DNA of 37,401 nt from Endozoicomonas atrinae (lineage in GTDB: Bacteria; Pseudomonadota; Gammaproteobacteria; Pseudomonadales; Endozoicomonadaceae): contig NZ_LUKQ02000034.1 in the NCBI RefSeq assembly GCF_001647025.1, forward strand, positions 1-37,401, read 5' to 3'. This document shows positions 23,907-34,333 of the stretch, piece after piece; position 1 is the stretch's first letter; each line of letters opens with the position of its first letter. Below the pieces are notes generated by a model, which saw only the letters and a list, made by a program, of their open reading frames with translations, did not search any database and had not been told where the DNA came from. The position numbers and the translations under genes were made by a program.

Positions 23907-26045
23907 ATGAGCTATCAGGTTCTTGCACGCAAATGGCGACCCCGTTCTTTTAAAGAGCTGGTAGGGCAGTCTCATGTTCTTCAGGCACTGGTTAATGCCC
24001 TGGATCAGGATCGTCTTCACCATGCTTACCTGTTTACCGGTACACGGGGTGTCGGTAAGACCACCATTGCCCGTATTTTTGCCAAGTGCCTGAATTGTGA
24101 ACAGGGTGTCAGCTCAATCCCCTGTGGCCAGTGTTCGGCCTGTAAAGAGATTGATGATGGTCGGTTTGTTGACCTGATTGAAGTGGATGCGGCCTCCAGA
24201 ACCAAGGTGGAGGATACCCGGGAGCTGCTGGATAATGTTCAGTATGCGCCAACCCGCGGGCGTTATAAGGTGTATCTGATTGATGAGGTACACATGCTCT
24301 CGGCTCATAGTTTCAATGCATTATTGAAAACGCTGGAAGAACCTCCTCCCCATGTGAAATTCCTGCTGGCAACCACCGATCCTCAGAAACTGCCAGTGAC
24401 GATCTTGTCACGCTGCCTTCAGTTCAGTCTGAAGAATATGACGCCGGAACGGATTGTCGGTCATCTGGAAAATATCCTCGGCCAGGAACAGATTCCCTGT
24501 GAAGTAGCGGCCCTGTGGCAGCTGGCTCGTGCTGCAGATGGCAGTATGCGTGATGCCCTGAGTCTGACGGATCAGGCCATTGCCTTTGGTAATGGTCGGG
24601 TCAGCGAGGCCGAAGTAGGCGCCATGCTGGGTACCATAGACCAGGGGCAGGTGATGAAAATGGTGATGGCGCTGTCGACGGCCAATGCGGCCCATATCCT
24701 GGGTTCTGTTTCGTCTCTGGCGGAGCATTCGCCGGATTACCTGGCGGTACTTGATGACATGCTGTCCCTGTTACACCGGGTGGCTATTGCCCAGGCTGTG
24801 CCGGATGCCGTTGATAACAGTCAGGGAGATCGCGAGCAGGTTATTGAACTGGCCTCGTCAATGACGGCAGAAGATGTTCAGCTTTATTACCAGATTGGTC
24901 TTGTGGGCAAGAAAGATCTGCCCCTTGCGCCAGATCCTCGTGGTGGCTTTGAAATGGCCCTGCTGCGTATGCTGGCATTCAGACCCGATGGTGCGCCAGC
25001 GGGTGGCAGGCCTCTTAATATTTCCAGTGCAAAACACGATGTGGCGACGGTTACTGAACTGCCGGCAAATAATGCTGCTTCTACATCGTCTGAACGCACG
25101 TCATTCTCTGAAGGCCATGCATCTTACAACAGCACCTCTAATGAGGAAGGTGCCTCTGATCCGGAGCCTGAGCCTGCTGCTCAACAAGTCGATGCTCCTG
25201 TTGTCGTTCACGAAGCGGATGTGGCAGAAGTGCTGTCACCTCGGGCCAGTGAAAAAACGGATACTTTTGAACCTCCAGCGGTTACTGAAGAGCAGCCGAA
25301 GCCCTTACCTGAAAAAGTAGCTCCTCAGGCAGTAGCTCCTCAGGCTGTGGTTGCTGAAGATGCGCCACCGATTCTGGAGGCTGTTCCATTGTCAGCTTAT
25401 GATCAGGCTGCCTTAGAGCCGCCGGTATATGAGGATCAAGCTTATAATGCCGGCCCTTCACTGGATGATATGCAGGTGCACTGGACTTCCGGAGCCGATC
25501 ATCAGGAAACTGTAAGTGCTGAGAGTGCCCTGGCTGATCAGTCTCTGAATCTTCAGGTGGCTGCTGAGTCGCTAAGTGTTCCACCAGAAGCACCGGTCAG
25601 AGCAGTAGTGGAGTTGCCTGCAAAAGAAGACCGGGTGGCATTCACGCAAATGGATGCTGTGAGCTGGATTCAGGTTTTTCGCGGCCTTCCCCTTGGAGGG
25701 GTGACCGGGACCATTGGTTCCCACTGCGAGTTTGTTGAGAGTGAACAGGGTATTGTTCAGTTACGTCTTGATGAGGAGCGTAGCACGCTCTACAACGATA
25801 CTCATCGACAGCGCATTGAAAAGGCGCTGTGTGATTATTTTGAGCAGTCCGTTAAACTGTCAATTGACACTGGTCGTATTGTTCATGAAACTCCTTCAGC
25901 CTGGCGTGAGCGAAAAATCGCTGAACGTCTTCAGGAAGCGAGAGAGAGTATTTATTCAGATGCCAGGGTGCAGGGGCTGGTTGAAACCTTTTCTGCCATG
26001 GTGCTGGATGACTCGATTCAGCCAGTAGGTAATATCATCAAGTAA
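23907..26045 (+). CDS. dnaX: DNA polymerase III subunits tau/gamma
   Basis: DnaX is the ATPase of the clamp loader and, as tau, links the polymerase cores and DnaB helicase. The 712-residue protein has a Walker A GTRGVGKT at 45-52, a zinc module with Cys64, Cys73, Cys76 and Cys79, Walker B DEVH at 126-129, and SRC in LSRCLQFSL. Residues 370-575 are a Pro/Ala/Glu-rich linker with a 15-bp tandem repeat (VAPQA twice, near 25318-25346). The last 140 residues match tau domain V, which binds the polymerase. I see no canonical A-AAA-AAG slippery site in the right frame, so a frameshift-derived gamma form is not evident. It starts the conserved dnaX-ybaB-recR cluster. Confidence 0.96.
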   Translation: MSYQVLARKWRPRSFKELVGQSHVLQALVNALDQDRLHHAYLFTGTRGVGKTTIARIFAKCLNCEQGVSSIPCGQCSACKEIDDGRFVDLIEVDAASRTKVEDTRELLDNVQYAPTRGRYKVYLIDEVHMLSAHSFNALLKTLEEPPPHVKFLLATTDPQKLPVTILSRCLQFSLKNMTPERIVGHLENILGQEQIPCEVAALWQLARAADGSMRDALSLTDQAIAFGNGRVSEAEVGAMLGTIDQGQVMKMVMALSTANAAHILGSVSSLAEHSPDYLAVLDDMLSLLHRVAIAQAVPDAVDNSQGDREQVIELASSMTAEDVQLYYQIGLVGKKDLPLAPDPRGGFEMALLRMLAFRPDGAPAGGRPLNISSAKHDVATVTELPANNAASTSSERTSFSEGHASYNSTSNEEGASDPEPEPAAQQVDAPVVVHEADVAEVLSPRASEKTDTFEPPAVTEEQPKPLPEKVAPQAVAPQAVVAEDAPPILEAVPLSAYDQAALEPPVYEDQAYNAGPSLDDMQVHWTSGADHQETVSAESALADQSLNLQVAAESLSVPPEAPVRAVVELPAKEDRVAFTQMDAVSWIQVFRGLPLGGVTGTIGSHCEFVESEQGIVQLRLDEERSTLYNDTHRQRIEKALCDYFEQSVKLSIDTGRIVHETPSAWRERKIAERLQEARESIYSDARVQGLVETFSAMVLDDSIQPVGNIIK

Positions 26046-26113
26046 AAAGCCTGGGCAGAATTACCGGTGAGTTCTGGTGGTTCTTCTCTGGTGTTTTTTG
26101 TGCAGAGGTCAAT

Positions 26114-26440
26114 ATGTTTAAAGGTGGCATGGGCAATCTGATGAAGCAGGCCCAGAAAATGCAGGAAGATATGCAGAAACTCCAGGAGGAGTTGGCCAAT
26201 GCAGAAGTAACTGGCGAAGCCGGTGCCGGCCTGGTTAAGGTGATCATGACCGGTCGTCATGATGTTCGTAAAGTAGAGATTGATCCAAGTCTGTTTGAAG
26301 AAGATAAGGAGATGCTGGAAGATCTGCTGGCCGCTGCTGTAAATGATGCAGTTCGTAAGGTGGAAGAGAACAGCAAGGAAAAGATGGGAGAGCTTACCTC
26401 AGGACTTGGCCTTCCAGCCGGTATGAAATTACCATTCTAA
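26114..26440 (+). CDS. ybaB: YbaB/EbfC nucleoid-associated protein
   Basis: This 108-residue protein of the YbaB/EbfC family forms a dimer that binds DNA. The typical N-terminal amphipathic helix is [22 protein letters not shown], followed by [27 protein letters not shown] and a C-terminal [12 protein letters not shown]. Length matches. It lies between dnaX and recR, 68 nt after dnaX, in the arrangement conserved across gammaproteobacteria, and a role near recombination or replication repair is usually proposed from that context. Ribosome site GAGGT is 7-11 nt upstream of the ATG. Confidence 0.95.
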   Translation: MFKGGMGNLMKQAQKMQEDMQKLQEELANAEVTGEAGAGLVKVIMTGRHDVRKVEIDPSLFEEDKEMLEDLLAAAVNDAVRKVEENSKEKMGELTSGLGLPAGMKLPF

Positions 26441-26525
26441 ACTCCTTGCGCCCGACACTCTTAATTATGGTGTATAGAAATAATGGGTGCCGGGCAGGTT
26501 TGTCATTTTTATTCAGGTTTCGTTT

Positions 26526-27125
26526 ATGTTCAGCCCCATGATCAGGGAATTGATGGAGTCTTTGCGCTCTCTGCCAGGAGTGGGGCCGCGTTCGGCTCAG
26601 CGAATGGCATTGCACCTGCTGGAAAGGGATCGTGATGGGGCCGTGCGCCTGTCTGCTGCTCTCAAGCAGGCTGCCGAAGGGGTAGGGCGATGCCGGCATT
26701 GTCGTACGCTCACTGAAGAACCTGTCTGTCAGATCTGTGCCAATTCTGGTAGAGATGAAAAGCTTTTATGTATTGTCGAGAACCCTTCGGACGTTATGGC
26801 TTTTGAGCAGGCAGGTGGTTTCTCGGGACGATATTTTGTGTTGATGGGACATTTGTCGCCTATTGATGGTATCGGGCCAGAAGATATTGGTATTGAACAT
26901 TTGCTGAAAACGGTGACAGAAAATCAGGTTGACGAAGTGATTCTTGCCACCAATCCTACCGTTGAAGGAGAGGCTACGGCTCACTATATTGCTGAAGAGC
27001 TGAAATTTCTCGGTGTGACGGCTACTCGCATTGCCCATGGAGTTCCCCTGGGAGGGGAGCTCGAGTTTGTGGATGGTGGCACCCTGGCTCATGCACTGGC
27101 AGGCCGCAAAAAGGTTGAAATCTGA
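26526..27125 (+). CDS. recR: Recombination mediator RecR
   Basis: RecR works with RecO (and RecF) to load RecA onto SSB-coated gaps. The 199-residue protein has an N-terminal helix-hairpin-helix ([17 protein letters not shown]), a four-Cys zinc finger ([16 protein letters not shown]), and a Toprim domain ([16 protein letters not shown] with its acidic residues, then [11 protein letters not shown]). I chose the ATG at 26526 because the family N-terminus begins there. The frame is open to 26487, but that extension is not conserved. It is the last member of the dnaX-ybaB-recR cluster. Confidence 0.95.
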   Translation: MFSPMIRELMESLRSLPGVGPRSAQRMALHLLERDRDGAVRLSAALKQAAEGVGRCRHCRTLTEEPVCQICANSGRDEKLLCIVENPSDVMAFEQAGGFSGRYFVLMGHLSPIDGIGPEDIGIEHLLKTVTENQVDEVILATNPTVEGEATAHYIAEELKFLGVTATRIAHGVPLGGELEFVDGGTLAHALAGRKKVEI

Positions 27126-27142
27126 GCGGAGATTCATGAGTG

Positions 27143-27997
27143 ATGTCACAACCTCCCTATTTTCTTGGATTGCCCATGTGGAGCAACCGGGACTGGTTGG
27201 GAGGCTTATTTCCCCGGAATACCTCCAGTAAGGACTTTCTGAGTCATTACAGTAATGCTTTTAATACGGTCGAGGGGAATACCACCTTTTATGCATTACC
27301 CAGTCAAGAAACCGTTGCAGGCTGGAAATCTCAATTGAACCCCGGTTTCCGTTTCTGTTTCAAATTGCCTAAAGAAGTCACTCATACCGGGCAGTTATAC
27401 AATAGTGATGTGCTTGAACAGTTTTTTGAGCGACTCGATGTGTTGAAGGACTCCCTTGGTCCTTTTATGATACAGCTGCCAGCTTCATTTGGCCCTTCCA
27501 GATTTACTGAACTCGAACGTTTTTTACGGTCATTGCCAGAACATTATTGTTATGCTGTTGAGGTTCGTCATCCCGCTTTTTTTGCCAAAGGTAATGAAGA
27601 GCGCTATCTCAATCGGTTACTAATGGAGCTGGCTGTTGATCGTGTCTGTTTTGATAGTCGATCTCTCTTCAGTAGGCCTGCGCGAAATGAAGCAGAGCGT
27701 GATGCTCAAGCTAAAAAGCCCCGTCTTCCGGTTCATGCGATTGCTACCGGACAGCGTCCATTAATACGTTTTATTGGTCTGGGGGATATGGCCTGTGATG
27801 AGCAGTATCTTGTGCCCTGGAAACATAAGCTGAGGGAGTGGGTATCAGAAGGAAAACAGCCTTACTTTTTTATGCATAGCCCAAGTAATCGCGAGGTTCC
27901 TTTCCTGGCTGAGTCGTTTCATGACAGCTTTCAGGACTTACCCGAATGGTATCCATTAAATATTGATAGCCAGACTGATCAGTTGGATATTTTCTAA
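27143..27997 (+). CDS. DUF72 family protein (YecE-like)
   Basis: This 284-residue protein belongs to DUF72, a TIM-barrel-like family of unknown biochemical role. Landmarks are FLGLPMWSNRDWLG at the N-terminus, FNTVEGNTTFYALPSQETVAGW, the FRFCFKLPKEVTH block, PFMIQLPASFGP, and YFFMHSPSN with REVPFLAESFH at the end. The ATG at 27143 or the adjacent in-frame GTG at 27140 may be used; CGGAG lies at 27126-27130. It follows recR by 17 nt and is probably co-transcribed with it, though a functional link is not known. Confidence 0.9.
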   Translation: MSQPPYFLGLPMWSNRDWLGGLFPRNTSSKDFLSHYSNAFNTVEGNTTFYALPSQETVAGWKSQLNPGFRFCFKLPKEVTHTGQLYNSDVLEQFFERLDVLKDSLGPFMIQLPASFGPSRFTELERFLRSLPEHYCYAVEVRHPAFFAKGNEERYLNRLLMELAVDRVCFDSRSLFSRPARNEAERDAQAKKPRLPVHAIATGQRPLIRFIGLGDMACDEQYLVPWKHKLREWVSEGKQPYFFMHSPSNREVPFLAESFHDSFQDLPEWYPLNIDSQTDQLDIF

Positions 27998-28058
27998 TTA
28001 TGGGAATTTGGGTGTAAGAAGATAGGCAGTTAAATCTAAAAGATAGGTGTGTTTGATC

Positions 28059-28135
28059 TGGTCGGAGCGAGAGGATTTGAACCTCCGACCCCCACAACCC
28101 CATTGTGGTGCGCTACCAGGCTGCGCTACGCTCCG
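28059..28135 (-). tRNA. tRNA-Pro (anticodon GGG)
   Basis: A complete 77-nt cloverleaf on the minus strand includes an encoded CCA end. The acceptor stem CGGAGCG pairs with CGCTCCG. The D-arm is GCGCAGCCTGGTAGCGC. The anticodon stem CCACA/TGTGG encloses the loop ATGGGGT with anticodon GGG. The T-arm contains GGTTCAAATCC. It closely resembles Escherichia coli tRNA-Pro(GGG) and reads CCC and CCU codons. Confidence 0.97.
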
Positions 28136-28179
28136 ACTCTCCTGAAGAGTCGATGCGACGTCTCTTCCGAATGACTCGT

Positions 28180-28207
28180 ATGTTACCTGAAAGCCGATGT
28201 TTTGCAA
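28180..28207 (-). promoter_or_regulatory. Candidate promoter of tRNA-Pro
   Basis: On the minus strand TTGCAA (-35, 28202-28207) and TAACAT (-10, 28180-28185) are 16 nt apart, placing the start near 28173 and leaving about 38 nt to the mature tRNA end. The match is moderate. Confidence 0.35.
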
Positions 28208-28458
28208 GTTCTTGATGTTACAAGGCTCTTTTTCCCAGACTTGAAAACTGGCGAGTAGCTGCTCTGCATACGGTTATGTTTGAACTAAAGTGCATGTTAA
28301 TAAATTTCTAGACTTCTTTTGTCGTTTATACGGTCCGTATTATTTCTTAAGCCTGCCATGTATTCATAGACTTGCCATCAAGCAAGATTTTTCTGGTTGT
28401 GTAATAACCTGTTTTGCATGGAACTTTATCGGTTTTCAGGGGACGAAAAGACGTGGCT

Positions 28459-28487
28459 ATTGTAATTTAGCTGGAAAAGCCCCATCT
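28459..28487 (+). promoter_or_regulatory. Sigma-32-like heat-shock promoter upstream of lon
   Basis: CCCCATCT at 28480-28487 matches the sigma-32 -10 consensus exactly. ATTGTAA at 28459-28465, 14 nt upstream, matches the CTTGAAA -35 in five of seven positions. Start of transcription would be near 28493, about 190 nt before lon, a known heat-shock gene. The remainder of the 546-nt gap (28136-28681) contains the tRNA promoter and no convincing gene. Confidence 0.55.
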
Positions 28488-28681
28488 TAGAGACTATGGC
28501 CAGTTTTACAGATGCTTGAGACTGTATTTCAGGTGTTTTCTGCTGTGGGCTGACCATGTATTAAGCACGTAATAGATCGTGTCCTGAATACCTGCCAGGT
28601 TTTCAATTTTCTATTTTTTAGTCAGTCAACAGGCTGGCAGATGGCAGGCTTTATTGATATTGAACATATAGGGGCTGAGCT

Positions 28682-31105
28682 ATGGATAATAAAGATACCC
28701 TGCAACCATCAGAGCACTATGAGCTGCCGTTGTTGCCCCTCCGTGATGTGGTGGTCTATCCGCATATGGTGATCCCACTGTTTGTTGGTCGGGAAAAATC
28801 CATCCAGGCACTGGACCTGGCAATGTCAGGCGATAAGAGAATTCTGCTGGTAGCTCAGAAAAGTGCGCAGACCGATGACCCTCAGGTGGAAGATCTGTTT
28901 TCTGTGGGCACTGTTGCCAGTATTCTGCAATTGCTGAAGTTACCAGACGGAACGGTAAAAGTTCTGGTTGAAGGTGAGACTAGAGTAACGATTGACTCGA
29001 TCTATGAAGATGATGGGCTGGTTAAGGCGCAAGTTCATGAGCAGCTGTCAGAGCAGATCAGTGACCGGGAAGGTGAGCTGCTGGTTCGTTCTGTGATGTC
29101 TCAGTTTGAGCAGTACGTTCAGCTAAGTAAAAAAGTACCAAATGAGGTGCTCAGTTCATTATCCGGTATCAAGGATCCCGCCAAGCTGGTGGATACCATC
29201 AGTGCACACATGCCAATGAAGATCGAAGACAAGCAAAAGATGCTTGAGATCGATGACCTGGGAGACCGGTTGGAGTATCTGATTGGTATTATGCAGGGTG
29301 AGATGGATTTTCTGCAGGTAGAAAAGAAAATCCGTGGTCGCGTTAAAAAGCAGATGGAACGCAGCCAGCGAGAGTATTACCTGAATGAGCAGATGAAGGC
29401 CATTCAGAAAGAATTGGGGGATATGGATGATGCTCCTAACGAGTTGGAAGAGCTGAAGGCGAAAATTGATCAGGCGGGTATGACCCAGGAAGCCAGGGAA
29501 AAGACGCTGGCTGAGCTGGCCAAGCTGAAAATGATGTCACCGATGTCTGCAGAAGCTACGGTGGTCAGGGGATACATTGACTGGATGCTCAGTGTTCCCT
29601 GGAAAAAACGCAGTAAAGTTCGCCATGACATGAAGCGCGCCCAGGATATTCTTGAGGCTGATCACTATGGCCTGGAAGAAGTTAAGGAACGCATTCTGGA
29701 ATACCTCGCGGTGCAGAAGCGTGTACGTAAACTGAAAGGCCCCGTTCTCTGTCTGGTAGGACCTCCCGGCGTTGGTAAAACGTCACTGGGCGAGTCACTG
29801 GCTAGAGCAACGAATCGCAAGTTTGTCCGCATGGCACTTGGTGGTGTTCGCGATGAAGCGGAGATTCGCGGTCATCGTCGGACTTACATTGGCTCAATGC
29901 CGGGTAAGCTGATTCAGAAGATGGCGAAGGTTGAAGTGAAAAACCCGCTGATCCTGCTGGATGAGATCGACAAAATGGGCTCTGATATGCGTGGCGATCC
30001 GGCTTCTGCATTGCTTGAGGTGCTGGATCCTGAGCAGAACAACTCATTCAATGATCACTATCTGGAAGTGGATTATGATCTTTCGGATGTCATGTTTGTC
30101 TGTACATCCAACTCAATGGATATTCCCGGGCCTTTACTGGATCGTATGGAAGTGATCCGTATTCCGGGTTATACCGAGGATGAGAAACTCAATATTGCCA
30201 AGCGATATCTGATACCCAAGCAAATCAAGCACAGTGGGCTTCGTAAGGGGGAGCTTTCCTTTGACGACGATACGGTGAGGGACATCATTCGCTACTATAC
30301 AAAAGAAGCGGGTGTTCGTGGGCTTGAGCGGGAAATTGCCAAGGTCTGTCGCCGGGCGGTAAAACAGGAAGCACTGTCAGAAAAGGACCGTAAGAATGCG
30401 GTTACCACGGAAGTGCTTGAAGACTTTCTCGGGGTGCGCAAGTTCACCTATGGGCGGGCTGAAGAGCAGGATCAGATCGGACAGGTGACCGGCCTTGCCT
30501 GGACATCGGTTGGTGGCGAGTTGCTGACCATTGAGTCAGTAGCGGTTCCTGGTAAGGGGCAGATTATCAAAACCGGCTCTCTTGGGGATGTAATGCAGGA
30601 GTCGATTCAGGCAGCACTGACGGTGGTTCGTTCCCGTGCAGCAGCAATGGGGATTGAGCCTGATTTCCATCAGAAGAACGATCTGCACATTCACGTTCCT
30701 GAAGGCGCGACGCCAAAAGATGGTCCCAGTGCAGGCATTGGTATGTGTACTGCCCTGGTGTCCATTTTGACAGGGATTCCGGTTCGCGCTGATGTTGCCA
30801 TGACCGGTGAAATTACCCTCAGGGGACAGGTTCTTGCCATTGGAGGCCTGAAAGAGAAACTTCTGGCAGCGCATCGTGGTGGTATCAAGAAGGTCCTGAT
30901 CCCTGAAGAGAATCGCCGCGATCTCAAGGAGATTCCAGACAATATCAAGGATGATCTGGAGATTATTCCTGTTCAGTGGATTGATGAAGTTCTGGAAGTG
31001 GCTCTGTCATATATGCCTGAAGCCCTGCCAGAAAAAGCACTGGAAGTGGCCGATTCTGAACAGAAAACCGGCAAGAAAAATGATGAGCGTGTCAATACTC
31101 ACTGA
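28682..31105 (+). CDS. lon: ATP-dependent protease Lon
   Basis: Lon is a hexameric cytoplasmic AAA+ serine protease that degrades misfolded and regulatory proteins. The 807-residue protein has the LAN domain (residues 1-200, starting [15 protein letters not shown]), a coiled-coil, the Walker [10 protein letters not shown] near residue 360, Walker [10 protein letters not shown], and the protease domain with catalytic Ser in [11 protein letters not shown] and Lys in [14 protein letters not shown]. Length is close to the Escherichia coli protein (784), with a slightly longer C-terminal tail. A sigma-32-like promoter upstream fits heat-shock control. Gene order lon-hupB-ppiD is conserved. Confidence 0.98.
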   Translation: MDNKDTLQPSEHYELPLLPLRDVVVYPHMVIPLFVGREKSIQALDLAMSGDKRILLVAQKSAQTDDPQVEDLFSVGTVASILQLLKLPDGTVKVLVEGETRVTIDSIYEDDGLVKAQVHEQLSEQISDREGELLVRSVMSQFEQYVQLSKKVPNEVLSSLSGIKDPAKLVDTISAHMPMKIEDKQKMLEIDDLGDRLEYLIGIMQGEMDFLQVEKKIRGRVKKQMERSQREYYLNEQMKAIQKELGDMDDAPNELEELKAKIDQAGMTQEAREKTLAELAKLKMMSPMSAEATVVRGYIDWMLSVPWKKRSKVRHDMKRAQDILEADHYGLEEVKERILEYLAVQKRVRKLKGPVLCLVGPPGVGKTSLGESLARATNRKFVRMALGGVRDEAEIRGHRRTYIGSMPGKLIQKMAKVEVKNPLILLDEIDKMGSDMRGDPASALLEVLDPEQNNSFNDHYLEVDYDLSDVMFVCTSNSMDIPGPLLDRMEVIRIPGYTEDEKLNIAKRYLIPKQIKHSGLRKGELSFDDDTVRDIIRYYTKEAGVRGLEREIAKVCRRAVKQEALSEKDRKNAVTTEVLEDFLGVRKFTYGRAEEQDQIGQVTGLAWTSVGGELLTIESVAVPGKGQIIKTGSLGDVMQESIQAALTVVRSRAAAMGIEPDFHQKNDLHIHVPEGATPKDGPSAGIGMCTALVSILTGIPVRADVAMTGEITLRGQVLAIGGLKEKLLAAHRGGIKKVLIPEENRRDLKEIPDNIKDDLEIIPVQWIDEVLEVALSYMPEALPEKALEVADSEQKTGKKNDERVNTH

Positions 31106-31822
31106 TCATTGAATATGAATGGCCGCTCTTTATTGGGCGGTCGTTCAGTAATGGCGGGGCTTTCCGGTTGATTCTTCAGTTGACATGACTGTCGGACGAT
31201 TGGTATAAATTGCCGCTACTTCGGATCAGGAGTTAGGTCGAAGCCATAGCGTAAGGGTTGTCAGTTCAAGTGCTAGACAACTTCTATGCTGGTGCGGATA
31301 AAAGTAGACTTCTTTTACCGGGATGACCGAACAGGTTAAGGCTGTACCGGTGATTTGCTTTCGTATGACCCTCCAGACAGGAAACGCAGGAATTACTCTG
31401 CTTCCCCGATTTGATTAGCCTTCAGGACTGCTGTCTCTTATTCAGTAATCCCGGGGGTGAGCGGGTTACTCGCCAGACTTCTTGAATATAGTCAGACAAT
31501 TTGCTTGACGGCAGATTATCAGACTTCATACTGCCTCGGTGTTATCGTTCGCGTTGAGTGTTCGATATGACTGTTTTTCATTGGCAAAATGAATTCTGGT
31601 GATTATTTTCAGTAGTCATGGGTCAAATTGGCTGGTTGGCAGGCTATTAAGCACGAAGGTGCCTGTATGATGCTTGTTTTTCACATGAAAATGCAGCAGC
31701 ATATCGGTCGCACCTGATTGGGTAGATGACAGAAGACCGGCAAATTACTCAGTTGCCAGCACGCTTTCTGTGTCTATCCTCTGTTAATGATTGAAACGCA
31801 TCCTACTTAGAAGGGGAATAGA
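31106..31822. other. 717-nt gap between lon and hupB, possible structured RNA or long leader
   Basis: No convincing open frame is present. After a weak hairpin behind lon (about 31120-31145), a strong promoter lies at 31180-31209. The following 250 nt contain several stems: GTTGTC/GACAAC near 31258-31282, TAAAAG/CTTTTA near 31298-31317, and GGTGAG/CTCGCC near 31455-31475. No T-run terminator is obvious before hupB, so the transcript probably continues into hupB. It could be a long regulated leader or the precursor of a small RNA. Confidence 0.45.
31180..31209 (+). promoter_or_regulatory. Strong sigma-70 promoter about 610 nt upstream of hupB
   Basis: TTGACA at 31180-31185 is a perfect -35 and TATAAA at 31204-31209 a five-of-six -10, with an 18-nt spacer. 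The start would be near 31216. hupB of Escherichia coli is known to use several promoters in this gap, though much closer to the gene. Confidence 0.65.
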
Positions 31823-32095
31823 GTGAACAAGTCCGAGCTTATTGATGCTATCGCTGCATCTGCAGATATTTCTAAGGCTGCCGCTGGTCGAGCCCTGGAC
31901 GCCGTGATTAACTCTGTCACTGGTGCACTGAAAGATGGTGAGCAGGTTGTTCTGGTAGGTTTTGGCACATTTTCTGTGAAAGAGCGTGCCGCTCGTACCG
32001 GTCGTAACCCACAGACTGGTGAGCCGATTGAAATCGCCGCTGCCAGAATCCCAAGCTTCAAAGCTGGTAAGGCTCTTAAGGATGCCGTGAACTGA
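31823..32095 (+). CDS. hupB: HU-family DNA-binding protein HupB
   Basis: This 90-residue HU subunit contains the family signature [21 protein letters not shown], and the N-terminal half begins [23 protein letters not shown]. It bends and compacts DNA as a dimer. The GTG start at 31823 is preceded by AAGGGG at a good distance. Its position between lon and ppiD is the classic hupB setting. A second HU gene lies at 6780-7052 on the other strand. It ends before a strong terminator that separates it from ppiD. Confidence 0.96.
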   Translation: MNKSELIDAIAASADISKAAAGRALDAVINSVTGALKDGEQVVLVGFGTFSVKERAARTGRNPQTGEPIEIAAARIPSFKAGKALKDAVN

Positions 32096-32203
32096 TCTGG
32101 TACGGTTCACTGTTATAGTGCTTTAATCGGTTCTATTTCATCAGGTGGACAAGGCAGGGTTCCACATGAATTATTCCAGGGGAGCTGTCTGCCGGTTCAC
32201 CAG

Positions 32204-32233
32204 AAAGCGCATCCGATGATGCGCTTTTTTTTT
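32204..32233 (+). terminator. Intrinsic terminator after hupB
   Basis: AAAGCGCATC (32204-32213) pairs perfectly with GATGCGCTTT (32218-32227) around CGAT, followed by a run of T to 32233. This is a textbook Rho-independent terminator. Confidence 0.95.
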
Positions 32234-32313
32234 AAAACCCGGTCTTCATCACCGGGGGTGAAGAACAAGGGGTTTTCTCTGCTGTCTCAGCGGCCCTGGT
32301 ACCTGAGGTTTTT

Positions 32314-34215
32314 ATGCTGCAATCGATGAGGGACAAAGCGAAGAGTTGGGTGACATTTGTTGTCGTCGGCATCATCGCTTTTATGATGGCCATCACTGGC
32401 CTGGAAACGCTTGCGCCCAATCCCAACAACCCAGAAGTGGCGTCAGTAAATGGTAAGGATATAACTCGGGCAGAGTTGGCTCAGGCTGTAGATCAGCAGA
32501 GGCGGGTGTTAATTCAGCAAATGGGCGGACAGTTTGACCCCTCCATGCTGGACGACCAGTTATTACAAAGCTCAGTTCTTGAGGCTCTGATCGATCGTCA
32601 GCTGCTGCTTCAGAATGCTGAAGATCAGAAAATGGGTATTGGCAGCGCGCAGATTGATAAACTGATTGTGTCCATGCCGCAGTTTCAGCAAAACGGTCGC
32701 TTTGATGCGGACCGTTTCCAAATGATGGTTCGCAGTTATGGTATGACACCTTTGCAGTTCCGCGATGCCATTCGTGAAGAAACGCTCTTACTTCAATTGC
32801 GCGCAGGGGTTGCAAATACCGAATTTGTTACTACAGAAGAACTCAAACGTCTGCAGAGTCTGGAAGGTCAGACTCGAGACCTCGCCTGGATAGTGCTGCC
32901 TGCGGAACAGGTTCGTAAAGCAATCATGCCTTCTGATGAAGAGATTACGAATTACTACGAGTCGAATTCGAATCAGTTTATGACGCCTGAGCAGGTTGTT
33001 GTTAACTATGTGGTTCTGAATAAGGGCGATATTGCAAAAGGTATCGAAGTCTCTGATGACGATATTGAAGCTGAATACCAGTACCGTATCGAGCAGTTAA
33101 AGCAACAGTCTGGCAATAATGCCCATGTTTCGGTCATTCTGATCCAAACTGGTGAAGATCGGACCCTTGATGAAGCAAAAGTCCGGGCAAATGACGTTGT
33201 CTCCAAACTGCAGGCTGGAACCAGTTTTGCAGAGTTAGCCAAGTCCTATTCCGATGACCCGATGACCGCTGAGAACGGTGGTGATCTGGGCGCTGTGGAG
33301 CCTGGGTTCTTTGGAGATGATTTTGACAATACCGTCGCTGGTTTGGATGTTGGTCAGGTTTCTGACCCCATTGAAACTGACTTTGGCATTCAGATCCTGA
33401 AAGTGACTTCCCGTGATGAAGCGGATGTGCCATCGCTGAATGAGATGCGTGCAGATCTTGAAGTGGCGCTTAAGCAGAATGAAGTTGACTCAGTGTTCAT
33501 TGAGCAGTCCAGACAGCTTGCGGATATCAGCTTTGAGGCTTCTGACCTGGCTCAGCCTGCCGAGCAGCTGGGGCTGACGGTAATGACCAGTGAGCTATTT
33601 GGTCGAAATGGTGCTGAATCGGGTATTGCGGCTGATTCTCGAGTATCTGCAGCAGCCTTCAGTGATGATGTATTGAATCTTGGTGCTAATAGTGAGCTGA
33701 TAGAGGTTACACCTGAACAGGCGGTTGTTGTCAGAGTGAAGGAGCACAAGAAACCCGAGCTTATTCCTCTGGCTGATGTGAAAGAGTCTATTGTTGCTAC
33801 CCTGAAGAACAATCGTGCACAGGAACAGCTGGCCAGCCGTGCTGAAAAAATCGTAACTGCTTTGCAGTCTGGAACAGCGCTGAAGGTGTTAGCTGACGAA
33901 CAGAAGCTGGATGTGGTTGAGAGTCCTAAAACCAGCAGGAACATGCCAGGCGTACCTGCTCAGCTCCTGCAGGATGCGTTTAAAATGCCTCACCCCGGAA
34001 ACAGTGTCTCCTATCGTTCAGTCAGTCTGGCAAATGGTGATTATGCTGTCATTGGCCTGAGCGCTATCTATCCTGGTGAAGCTGTCGCTAATCCTGAGCA
34101 GCTAAAAGGGTTGGGTCAGTTTATAGCAGCCAGTAATGGACGTGTTATCTTTGATGAGTATCTTGCCAGCCTGAAGGAGAGAGGTAAGGTAAAAATCCTT
34201 CTCGATAATGAATAA
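32314..34215 (+). CDS. ppiD: Periplasmic folding chaperone PpiD (SurA-like)
   Basis: PpiD is anchored in the inner membrane by one N-terminal helix and helps fold proteins leaving the Sec translocon. The 633-residue protein has MLQSMRDKAKSW, then the membrane segment (about residues 12-33), a SurA-like N-domain (VNGKDITRAELAQAVDQQ onward), and a parvulin domain at about 267-365, with HVSVILIQTG, FAELAKSYSDDP and GDLGAVEPGFFGDDF. A second, degenerate region follows. Parvulin catalytic residues seem incomplete, as is common in PpiD. Position after lon-hupB is conserved, and a terminator directly follows. Confidence 0.95.
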   Translation: MLQSMRDKAKSWVTFVVVGIIAFMMAITGLETLAPNPNNPEVASVNGKDITRAELAQAVDQQRRVLIQQMGGQFDPSMLDDQLLQSSVLEALIDRQLLLQNAEDQKMGIGSAQIDKLIVSMPQFQQNGRFDADRFQMMVRSYGMTPLQFRDAIREETLLLQLRAGVANTEFVTTEELKRLQSLEGQTRDLAWIVLPAEQVRKAIMPSDEEITNYYESNSNQFMTPEQVVVNYVVLNKGDIAKGIEVSDDDIEAEYQYRIEQLKQQSGNNAHVSVILIQTGEDRTLDEAKVRANDVVSKLQAGTSFAELAKSYSDDPMTAENGGDLGAVEPGFFGDDFDNTVAGLDVGQVSDPIETDFGIQILKVTSRDEADVPSLNEMRADLEVALKQNEVDSVFIEQSRQLADISFEASDLAQPAEQLGLTVMTSELFGRNGAESGIAADSRVSAAAFSDDVLNLGANSELIEVTPEQAVVVRVKEHKKPELIPLADVKESIVATLKNNRAQEQLASRAEKIVTALQSGTALKVLADEQKLDVVESPKTSRNMPGVPAQLLQDAFKMPHPGNSVSYRSVSLANGDYAVIGLSAIYPGEAVANPEQLKGLGQFIAASNGRVIFDEYLASLKERGKVKILLDNE

Positions 34216-34243
34216 TTAATTGAGCTTGGTTTTAACTCTCAAG

Positions 34244-34271
34244 AGGCCACCGACAGGTGGCCTTTTCTTTT
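34244..34271 (+). terminator. Intrinsic terminator after ppiD
   Basis: AGGCCACC (34244-34251) pairs with GGTGGCCT (34256-34263) around GACA, with the T-rich tail TTTTCTTTT. It ends ppiD transcription and also faces the convergent LysR gene. Confidence 0.9.
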
Positions 34272-34333
34272 GAAGGAGTGAAATACAGTCCTGATTGTTT
34301 TGCTTGTTATCAGGGATGAAAAAGCCATAGCCT

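Noticed and set aside
25252-25320. A-runs in dnaX as programmed frameshift sites
   Set aside because: The zero-frame codons are GAA-AAA-ACG and GAA-AAA-GTA, so tandem slippage on an X-XXY-YYZ heptamer would not re-pair. I therefore do not call a gamma frameshift.
28290-28490. A 66-codon frame in the tRNA-lon gap
   Set aside because: It has no ribosome site and no recognisable features, and it overlaps the sigma-32-like promoter of lon.
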